14,567 bases of DNA from JAXGVG01 sp040773965 (GTDB lineage Bacteria > Pseudomonadota > Alphaproteobacteria > UBA9219): contig JAXGVG010000035.1 of the NCBI GenBank assembly GCA_040773965.1, forward strand, positions 1-14,567. The letters run 5' to 3'. The translations under genes and the position numbers were made by a program. Position 1 is the first letter of the stretch. The number at the start of each line of letters is the position of its first letter. The notes under the pieces are model-generated. The model ran no database searches, was not told where the DNA came from, and was given only the letters and a program-made list of their open reading frames with translations. Shown piece after piece: positions 6,080 through 11,475 of the stretch.

Positions 6080-6508
6080 ATGACCTCAGAAAACCCTCAT
6101 AATATCGGTATTGAAACAACGAGTTGCACTATACATTTTTCCGCTGATCAAATTTACAGAATAGAGCACAATCCGGCGCCAACGACGAAATTTTTCGACA
6201 CCTTGCCTGTCCCCAGCAATGAAAGGCGGTCGCAAATTGAGACTACTCTTCAAAGAGGAAAAAAGCTGCGCGTCAATATGGCGGAGTTGGCCTGTTTAAT
6301 TGATCCTGAAATAGCTGCTCTTTGCGGTATTCCGGTTTCAAAAGAGCTTCAGTGCCTGTGGCCTTGCTTTAACGGTCGCATTCAGACAGCACTAAAGAAC
6401 GAATGCGCTACTATTCTTTCGTTTATTAAAAAGAGCGAGGTGAGCCTGCCACCAACCCTTCCGGAAAAAAGCCCCCGGAAACTCGGGGCTAATTCTTTCC
6501 GCATTTAA
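6080..6508 (+). CDS. Hypothetical protein, unrecognised
   Basis: This is a 142-residue open frame with a good ribosome binding site (AAAGAGG, about five bases before the ATG). I do not recognise a family. It has no signal peptide or membrane segment, and contains four cysteines (Cys16, Cys72, Cys81 and Cys107 region) without a clear metal-binding spacing. A short helical stretch, SNERRSQIETTLQRGKKLRVNMAELACLIDPEIAALCG, fills the middle. Its base composition is clearly more AT-rich than the genes on either side, which suggests recent acquisition or relaxed selection. The last dozen or so codons run through a hairpin that is a strong terminator on the opposite strand, so the C-terminus may be a read-through tail. 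It sits alone between the GT9 gene and the flagellar promoter, and neither position tells its role. Confidence 0.55.
   Translation: MTSENPHNIGIETTSCTIHFSADQIYRIEHNPAPTTKFFDTLPVPSNERRSQIETTLQRGKKLRVNMAELACLIDPEIAALCGIPVSKELQCLWPCFNGRIQTALKNECATILSFIKKSEVSLPPTLPEKSPRKLGANSFRI
6465..6490 (-). terminator. Rho-independent terminator pointing to the minus strand
   Basis: On the minus strand AGCCCC and GGGGCT (6 bp, 9-nt loop) are followed directly by five further T residues. On the + strand the same hairpin has the A-run before it and only a mixed sequence after it, and it would lie 18 bp before the stop of the preceding gene. The signal therefore fits minus-strand transcription best. No minus-strand gene is annotated upstream of it until polA, several kilobases away. 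Confidence 0.6.
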
Positions 6509-6552
6509 GGCCTGTTTAGACGTTAATTGCAGCTTTCATCTTCCTTTTTCGA

Positions 6553-6578
6553 TTGCCGGTAAACGGCAACTCCTGCCG
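6553..6578. promoter_or_regulatory. Candidate enhancer (UAS) for the flagellar sigma-54 promoter
   Basis: Three half-sites lie exactly 10 bp apart: TGCCG (6554-6558), CGGCA (6564-6568) and TGCCG (6574-6578). Neighbouring half-sites form the overlapping perfect dyads TTGCCG-N5-CGGCAA and CGGCA-N5-TGCCG. The cluster is about 90-115 bp upstream of the -24 element, a usual distance for a sigma-54 activator of the FlbD/FleQ type. The identity of the activator is an inference. Confidence 0.45.
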
Positions 6579-6585
6579 CGTGGCT

Positions 6586-6604
6586 CTAGGTTAGCTTTAC
6601 CTAG
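6586..6604. repeat. Inverted repeat CTAGGT-N7-ACCTAG
   Basis: This is a perfect 6-bp stem with a 7-nt loop (TAGCTTT), located between the phased half-sites and the -24 element of the flagellar promoter. It may be a protein-binding dyad or a hairpin of a minus-strand transcript. Its function is unknown. Confidence 0.4.
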
Positions 6605-6666
6605 AAAGCGCTCATAGCCAGCCGCGCACCAATCGTAACCGCCTGAAAAACAAAAACTAATCTCTT

Positions 6667-6682
6667 TGGCACAGAGTCTGCA
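6667..6682 (+). promoter_or_regulatory. Sigma-54 (RpoN) promoter of the flgFGAH operon
   Basis: TGGCAC-N5-CTGCA matches the consensus TGGCACG-N4-TTGCA, with the invariant GG (6668-6669) and GC (6680-6681) at the correct 10-bp separation. Initiation is expected about 12 bp after the GC, near 6693. This leaves a leader of about 50 nt before flgF. Sigma-54 control of hook/basal body genes is well known in alphaproteobacteria such as Caulobacter. Confidence 0.75.
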
Positions 6683-6693
6683 TCCAGGCTCAT

Positions 6694-6711
6694 GGGAACG
6701 CCCCTGTTCCC
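6694..6711 (+). other. Hairpin at the predicted 5' end of the flgF mRNA
   Basis: GGGAAC (6694-6699) and GTTCCC (6706-6711) make a perfect 6-bp stem with a 6-nt loop. It starts within a base or two of the predicted sigma-54 transcription start. A 5'-terminal stem-loop can protect mRNA from decay. It lies 20 bp before the flgF ribosome binding site and does not cover it. Confidence 0.4.
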
Positions 6712-6744
6712 TTCGTCAAGGCATTGGAAAAGAAGAGATTCATC

Positions 6745-7485
6745 ATGCAGGCCGCCAGTCTCGTCCTGACCTCCTATCAAGACTCGCTAGCGAGATCTCT
6801 CGACATCGTGGCGAACAATATCGCCAACAGCAACACCACGGGTTTCAAGCGCGAGGACATCCAGTTCGACACGGTCCTTTCCCGCATGGATAGCAGGGAA
6901 AGTTTGCACTTTGCCGTCGACCACGGCACGTACCGCGACACGGCCCAGGGGCCTATGTATACAACCGGCAACCCGTTCGATATCGCCATTCAAGGCCCCG
7001 GGTACTTTCCCGTCCAGACAGACCAGGGCATTCGCTACACGCGGGCCGGGGCGCTTGTTTTGAACGGCCAGGGCGAACTTGTGAACGGCGCCGGCGACCT
7101 CATTCTCGGCGACGGCGATCAGCCCATCACCTTTCCCGAGGATGCCCAGAACATCCACATCACGAACGACGGGGTCATTACGGCCACATCCGGCAGCGGC
7201 TCGGACGTCATCCAGATCGGAAAGCTTAGGGCCGTCACGTTCGCCAACGAACAGGAACTGCAAAACGTCGGGAACAGCCTTTACAGCACCAATCAAACGC
7301 CTGAACCCGATGCAAAAAGCAAAATAGTCCAGGGCATGATCGAGCAATCCAATGTCCGGTCCGTCAACGAGATGACGACGATGATCGAAATTATGCGCTC
7401 CTATCAGGTTACGGTTCGTCTTCTGGACACGGAACACAAGAGGCAAAAAGACGCCATCGCGCGGCTTGTCAAGGCCACGGCCTAG
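6745..7485 (+). CDS. flgF: Flagellar basal-body rod protein FlgF
   Basis: FlgF is a proximal rod subunit of the flagellum, exported by the flagellar type III system. I chose the ATG at 6745 (246 residues) because AGAAGAG lies seven bases upstream. The in-frame TTG at 6724 would add seven residues but would swallow that ribosome binding site. The N-terminal rod motif ANNIANSNTTGFKRE (about 23-37) and the C-terminal heptad-rich segment GMIEQSNVRSVNEMTTMIEIMRSYQVTVRLLDTE are both present. The central hook-basal-body domain contains NPFDIAIQGPGYFPVQTDQGIRYTRAGAL. The length is normal for FlgF. It is the first gene of the operon and is followed by flgG after 15 bp. FlgF and FlgG are paralogues, and the shorter, more divergent N-terminus with the EQSN motif favours FlgF here. 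Confidence 0.9.
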   Translation: MQAASLVLTSYQDSLARSLDIVANNIANSNTTGFKREDIQFDTVLSRMDSRESLHFAVDHGTYRDTAQGPMYTTGNPFDIAIQGPGYFPVQTDQGIRYTRAGALVLNGQGELVNGAGDLILGDGDQPITFPEDAQNIHITNDGVITATSGSGSDVIQIGKLRAVTFANEQELQNVGNSLYSTNQTPEPDAKSKIVQGMIEQSNVRSVNEMTTMIEIMRSYQVTVRLLDTEHKRQKDAIARLVKATA

Positions 7486-7500
7486 GGAAAGGATGAGACC

Positions 7501-8286
7501 ATGAGAGCACTCAGCATCGGCGCCACGGGCATGCACGCCCAGCAGCTTAACGTCGAAGTGATTTCCAACAACATCGCCAACCTGTCCACGACGGGCTTTA
7601 AGCGTTCGCGCGCCGAGTTTCAGGACATGCTTTACGAAAACCTGCGTCGCGTGGGCTCGCCTTCGACGGACAGCGGCACTCTTCTCCCCTCGGGACTCCA
7701 GGTGGGGTTGGGCGTCCGGCCCGTGGCGACGTACCGCATCAACGAGCAAGGCAATATCAACATGACGGACAACCCGTACGATATCGCCATCAGCGGACGC
7801 GGGTTCTTTCAGGTCCAGCAAGCCGACGGCACGACCGCTTATACGCGCGCGGGTTCGCTTCAGTTGAATCAGGACGGCCAGCTGGTGACGGCGGACGGTC
7901 TGGAAATCGTTCCCGCGATCACCGTGCCAAGCAACGCCATTTCCGTCAGCATTAACGCCAGCGGTCAGGTTTCCGCGACCATCGACGAGCAAACTACCGT
8001 GCAAAACCTCGGCCAGCTTCAGCTGGCCACGTTCGTCAATCCGGCAGGCCTGGAGGCTATCGGCGACAACCTGTTGATCGAAACGGAGGCGTCGGGTTCA
8101 CCTGTCGTCGGCAACCCGCAAGCCGCCGGTTACGGTCATCTGATTCAGGGCGCTTTGGAGACGTCCAACGTCAACATCGTGTCGGAAATAACGTCGCTGA
8201 TCACCGCCCAGCGCGCCTACGAAATGAATTCGAAGGTCATCAAAACGGCGAACGAAATGATGTCGACCGTCAGTCAGCTGAGTTAA
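7501..8286 (+). CDS. flgG: Flagellar basal-body rod protein FlgG (distal rod)
   Basis: This 261-residue protein has the usual FlgG length and starts with the standard MRALSIGATGMHAQQLNVEVISNNIANLSTTGFKR. The rod motif spans about 21-35. The middle contains NPYDIAISGRGFFQVQQADGTTAYTRAGSLQLNQDGQLVTADGLEIVP, and the end is GALETSNVNIVSEITSLITAQRAYEMNSKVIKTANEMM, which forms the helical coat of the distal rod. FlgG builds the drive-shaft segment that passes through the P and L rings. The ribosome binding site AAAGGA is seven bases before the ATG. It lies 15 bp after flgF and four bp before flgA. Confidence 0.97.
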   Translation: MRALSIGATGMHAQQLNVEVISNNIANLSTTGFKRSRAEFQDMLYENLRRVGSPSTDSGTLLPSGLQVGLGVRPVATYRINEQGNINMTDNPYDIAISGRGFFQVQQADGTTAYTRAGSLQLNQDGQLVTADGLEIVPAITVPSNAISVSINASGQVSATIDEQTTVQNLGQLQLATFVNPAGLEAIGDNLLIETEASGSPVVGNPQAAGYGHLIQGALETSNVNIVSEITSLITAQRAYEMNSKVIKTANEMMSTVSQLS

Positions 8287-8290
8287 GACC

Positions 8291-9268
8291 ATGAAAGCTT
8301 TTTCCGGCCTTCTTGTTTGCCTGTTTCTTCTGGGAGCGTTCCCCGCCCGGGCGGACGAATCCTTAAAGGCCGTGGCCTTGCGCCCGCCCGCCGAGGTCGG
8401 CCGCGCGGCGATCCGGCTCAGCGACGTTTTTGCCAACGTGCCCGAAGGCATCGACGGCGATATCGCCGCCGCGCCCGCGCCGGGAAAAAGCGTGACCTAC
8501 AACGCGCGAATTCTGGGCGGTCTTGCGGAGAAATACCGTCTTGACTGGCGGCCGCAAAGCCTTGCCGACAAAATCGTTCTGACTCGCGCGTCGCAGCGCA
8601 TTACGCAGGATATGATCCGCGACGCCATCGTCGAAAAGCTGAAGGAAAAGAACATCAACGGCAAGGCGGAAATACAGTTCGACAACCGCCATCTTGGGGT
8701 GAACCTTCCCATGGAAAGCTCTCCTGAATTCGAGTTAAGCAATTTCGATATCGACCCGGCGGGAAAGCGCTTCCGGACCGATCTTGTGGCCATGGCTGGC
8801 GCGTCGCCCGTCGTTTTGGCCGTTACCGGACGGATAACGCTCTATCGCGACATACCGGTTTTGGCCCGGCGGCTTCCGTCGGGAACGGCCGTGAGCGAGG
8901 CCGACGTGACATGGACGGCCTTCCCCGAAGACCGTCTGGCCCCCGATGCCGTTGTTGATTCTTCGCAAATGGTTGGGCGCGCGCTGCGCCGCGATACCGC
9001 CGAAGGAACGCCTCTTCACAGCCGCGACTTGATGGAGCCGCGCCTTGTCGCGCGCGGAAAGCTTGTCATTCTCAAGATTCAAAACCCCCATCTTCTTATC
9101 ACGGCGCAAGGCCGCGCCCTGCAGGACGGCGGCATCGGCGACACCGTGACTGTGACCAATACCCAAAGCAATCGCGTGGTGAGCGGCGTCGTTGAATCGC
9201 CCGGCGTCGTGCGCATTCAAACGGCCCAAAAAGTCGCGTCGATCGATCAAGAGAAAGGCAGACCATGA
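8291..9268 (+). CDS. flgA: Flagellar P-ring assembly chaperone FlgA
   Basis: FlgA is a 325-residue periplasmic protein needed for FlgI to assemble into the P ring around the rod. It has a Sec signal peptide with a likely cleavage after ARA at residue 21. The N-terminal part (about 22-185) is variable. A SAF domain follows (about 187-249, RDIPVLARRLPSGTAVSEADVTW...GTPLHSRDL), and then the conserved FlgA C-terminus with VARGKLVILKIQNPHLLITAQGRALQDGGIGDTVTVTNTQSNRVVSGVV. The length is typical of the alphaproteobacterial form and longer than the enterobacterial one. No good Shine-Dalgarno is seen and the start is four bp after the flgG stop, so translational coupling is likely. The stop overlaps the next start as ATGA. 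Its client gene flgI is not in the window. Confidence 0.93.
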   Translation: MKAFSGLLVCLFLLGAFPARADESLKAVALRPPAEVGRAAIRLSDVFANVPEGIDGDIAAAPAPGKSVTYNARILGGLAEKYRLDWRPQSLADKIVLTRASQRITQDMIRDAIVEKLKEKNINGKAEIQFDNRHLGVNLPMESSPEFELSNFDIDPAGKRFRTDLVAMAGASPVVLAVTGRITLYRDIPVLARRLPSGTAVSEADVTWTAFPEDRLAPDAVVDSSQMVGRALRRDTAEGTPLHSRDLMEPRLVARGKLVILKIQNPHLLITAQGRALQDGGIGDTVTVTNTQSNRVVSGVVESPGVVRIQTAQKVASIDQEKGRP

Positions 9269-10017
9269 TAAAACGTTCACTCTGTCGCGCCGTTCTCATG
9301 ATTGCCGCCGCCCTCGGCCTTTCGGCCTGCAACGCCTATAGCCGCCTGAACGAAGTCGGCTCGCAACCCAGGCTGGCGTCGATCCAGGACCCGAGCCGGA
9401 TTTCCGGCGTCACGCCCGTCAAGATGCCTATGCCCGCGCCGACGCTCGCCGAGCGCCAGCCCAACTCGCTGTGGATGACGGGTTCGCGAGCTTTCTTCCG
9501 CGACCAGCGGGCCAGCCGCGTAGGGGACATACTTACCGTCGTCATCAGCATCGACGAAAAAGCCGAAATTGAGAACGAGACCAAGCGGTCGCGATCGAAC
9601 ACGGAAGACGCCGATTTGACCAACTTCCTCGGTTACGAATCCCACCTGCACAACCTGTTGCCCGACGCCGTTTCGCCGACGTCCGTCATTTCCGGCGGCA
9701 GCACGAGCGCCAGCAACGGCAAGGGTTCGGTGGACCGTTCCGAAAAAATCAACCTGCGCGTCGCCGCCACCATCACGCAGGTGCTGCCAAACGGCAATCT
9801 GGTGCTTGCCGGAAAGCAGCAAGTCACCGTCAACTATGATCTGCGCGAGCTGCTTGTTACCGGCGTCATCCGGCCCGAAGACATAAGTTCCGAAAACACC
9901 GTGACCTACGACCAGATCGCGGAAGCGCGCATTTCCTACGGCGGGCGCGGCCACATTCAGGATGTGCAGCAAGCCCGCTATGGCCAGCAAATCTTTGATA
10001 TCCTGATGCCGTTCTAA
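9265..10017 (+). CDS. flgH: Flagellar L-ring protein FlgH, lipoprotein
   Basis: FlgH is an outer-membrane lipoprotein that forms the L ring, the bushing through which the rod passes. The 250-residue product has a lipoprotein signal peptide with lipobox LSAC and lipidated Cys22. The mature part shows SLWMTGSRAFFRDQRASRVGDILTVVISIDEKAEIENETKRSR (about 68-110) and the C-terminal NGNLVLAGKQQVTVNYDLRELLVTGVIRPEDISSENTVTYDQIAEARISYGGRG, both strongly FlgH-like. It starts in a 4-bp ATGA overlap with flgA, a sign of translational coupling. It is the last gene of the operon. In many other bacteria flgI (P ring) follows flgH; here it is absent. Confidence 0.97.
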   Translation: MIKRSLCRAVLMIAAALGLSACNAYSRLNEVGSQPRLASIQDPSRISGVTPVKMPMPAPTLAERQPNSLWMTGSRAFFRDQRASRVGDILTVVISIDEKAEIENETKRSRSNTEDADLTNFLGYESHLHNLLPDAVSPTSVISGGSTSASNGKGSVDRSEKINLRVAATITQVLPNGNLVLAGKQQVTVNYDLRELLVTGVIRPEDISSENTVTYDQIAEARISYGGRGHIQDVQQARYGQQIFDILMPF

Positions 10018-10028
10018 AATTTAAAGCC

Positions 10029-10050
10029 GGGGGCGGCGCTTTCCGCCCCC
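10029..10050 (+). terminator. GC-rich hairpin after the flgFGAH operon
   Basis: GGGGGCGG and CCGCCCCC form a perfect 8-bp stem with a CGCTTT loop, 11 bp after the flgH stop. No T-run follows, so it may need Rho or may act as an mRNA stabiliser. The position between two unrelated functional groups supports a terminator role. Confidence 0.6.
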
Positions 10051-10079
10051 GCCTGTTGCCATGAACGGACGCCTCCGCC

Positions 10080-10592
10080 ATGATGCGCGTCATGGCCGAC
10101 TCACCCCATCGCATAGCCCTGGCGCTTGGCGCCAATATCGGCGACAGGCTTGCCGCCTTGCGCGCGGCGCGGGAGGGATTGGCGCGCTATATGACGCTCG
10201 AGGCGCTTTCGAATATTTATGAAACCCCTCCCGCTTATGTCACGGATCAGCCGCCTTTTTTGAACGCGGCCTTGACCGGAAAGACGCTTTTGGACCCCCT
10301 GGCGCTCTTGTTAACGATCAAGGAAATCGAGCGCCATATCGGCCGCAAGCCCACGTTCCGTAACGGTCCGCGGGTCATTGACATCGACATCCTTTTTTAT
10401 GACGATCTTCGGATGCAAACGCCGGAACTCACGATCCCCCACCCCGCGATGGCCGAGCGCTTTTTCGTGCTCCGGCCTCTGGCCGACGTTGCGGGTGACT
10501 GGATTCACCCGGTCACAAGGCAAACGGTAAACGGCATGCTGTCCGCCCTGCCGGGCAGCGACGGCGCGCAGAAAATCAGCGAGGCTTTGTAG
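10080..10592 (+). CDS. folK: 2-amino-4-hydroxy-6-hydroxymethyldihydropteridine pyrophosphokinase (HPPK)
   Basis: FolK transfers pyrophosphate from ATP to 6-hydroxymethyl-7,8-dihydropterin, the step before dihydropteroate synthase in folate synthesis. The 170-residue protein carries ALGANIGDR (about 15-23), YETPP (47-51), QPPFLNAA (57-64), the magnesium motif GPRVIDIDIL with Asp101 and Asp103, and PHPAMAERFFVLRPLADV (120-137). The start is the least certain part: ATG codons at 10080, 10083 and 10095 are in frame, and only a weak GGAC lies upstream of the first. It follows the flgH hairpin and ends two bp before folP, with which it forms a two-gene folate unit. Confidence 0.95.
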   Translation: MMRVMADSPHRIALALGANIGDRLAALRAAREGLARYMTLEALSNIYETPPAYVTDQPPFLNAALTGKTLLDPLALLLTIKEIERHIGRKPTFRNGPRVIDIDILFYDDLRMQTPELTIPHPAMAERFFVLRPLADVAGDWIHPVTRQTVNGMLSALPGSDGAQKISEAL

Positions 10593-10594
10593 AC

Positions 10595-11464
10595 GTGCCG
10601 CCCGTTCCCGCCATTCCCGATCTTGGCCGCCGCCCGCTTGTTATGGGCGTTGTCAACATGACGCCGGATTCCTTTTCGGGCGACGGGCTTTTGAACGAGC
10701 CGGATTACGTCACCGCCGCCGTCGCGCAGGCGGAAAGAATGGTGGCCGACGGCGCGGATATTCTCGATATCGGCGGCGAAAGCACGCGTCCGGGCGCGGA
10801 ACCCGTAAGCGCCGAAGAGGAAATTCACCGCACCGCGCCCGTCATCGCCGCTATTCATGCCAGGCTGCCCGCCGTGCCCCTGAGCATCGACACCATGAAG
10901 CCGGACGTCGCAACCATCGCGCTTAAGGAAGGCGCATCCATCATCAACGACATTTCGCGCATGAAGCAGGATCTGGCCATGCTCAGGCTGGCCGCCTCGT
11001 CGGGCGCCTATCTCGTGATCATGCACAACCGGACCATCGAAGGCGCCGTTTCCCTGACGCCGCGCATCGGCGGCGAGTACCTCGCCCCCACATACGAAAA
11101 CGTCGTTTCGGACGTCGTGCGCGATCTGCACGCGCTGGCGGAACGGGCAAAAAACACCGGCGTTGCCGCCGACCGCATCATCCTCGACCCCGGCCTCGGG
11201 TTCGGTAAAACCGTCGAGCAAAACCTTCTTTTGATCAATGAAATGGACAAGCTGACGAGCCTTGGCTATCCGCTGCTGGCGGGGCCTTCGCGCAAAAGCT
11301 TCATTGGCCGCGTTCTGGACTCGACGCCGGAGGACCGCCTTGAGGGCACCGGAACGGCCATCGCCATTTGCACGCTGCGCGGCGCGTCGATTTTGCGCGT
11401 ACACGACGTCAAGCCCATGGCCCGCGTCGTCAAAATGGTCAGCTCCATTATTGCGACGTCGTGA
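10595..11464 (+). CDS. folP: Dihydropteroate synthase (DHPS)
   Basis: FolP condenses the pterin pyrophosphate made by FolK with para-aminobenzoate to give dihydropteroate; it is the sulfonamide target. The 289-residue TIM barrel has all the main motifs: MGVVNMTPDSFSGDG (17-31, with metal-binding Asn21), DIGGESTRPGA (58-68), SIDTMKP (97-103), IINDIS (116-121), LDPGLGFGKT (197-206, Asp198), GPSRKSFIG (230-238, Lys234) and RVHDV (268-272, Arg268 and His270). I take the GTG at 10595 as the start; the next in-frame ATG lies inside the first motif. GAGG ten bases upstream is a possible ribosome binding site, and close coupling to folK is likely. It converges on polA with only 11 bp between the stop codons. 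Confidence 0.95.
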   Translation: MPPVPAIPDLGRRPLVMGVVNMTPDSFSGDGLLNEPDYVTAAVAQAERMVADGADILDIGGESTRPGAEPVSAEEEIHRTAPVIAAIHARLPAVPLSIDTMKPDVATIALKEGASIINDISRMKQDLAMLRLAASSGAYLVIMHNRTIEGAVSLTPRIGGEYLAPTYENVVSDVVRDLHALAERAKNTGVAADRIILDPGLGFGKTVEQNLLLINEMDKLTSLGYPLLAGPSRKSFIGRVLDSTPEDRLEGTGTAIAICTLRGASILRVHDVKPMARVVKMVSSIIATS

Positions 11465-11475
11465 CGCCATTCCGG

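Noticed and set aside
6516..6539. Seven-codon minus-strand leader peptide (ATG to TAA) after AAGGAAG
   Set aside because: The purine-rich stretch directly touches the ATG, which is too close for a working ribosome binding site, and there is no evidence of translation.
6541..6723. Possible cyclic-di-GMP or other riboswitch in the flgF leader
   Set aside because: The stems do not match a known riboswitch core, and most of the region lies upstream of the predicted sigma-54 transcription start.
6724..6744. TTG start extending FlgF by seven residues
   Set aside because: The extension would include the likely ribosome binding site AGAAGAG of the ATG at 6745, which fits FlgF proteins better.
6787..8004. 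Long open frame on the minus strand opposite flgF and flgG (405 codons)
   Set aside because: It lies opposite two clear flagellar genes, has a low-complexity His/Arg/Gly composition and no ribosome binding site evidence.
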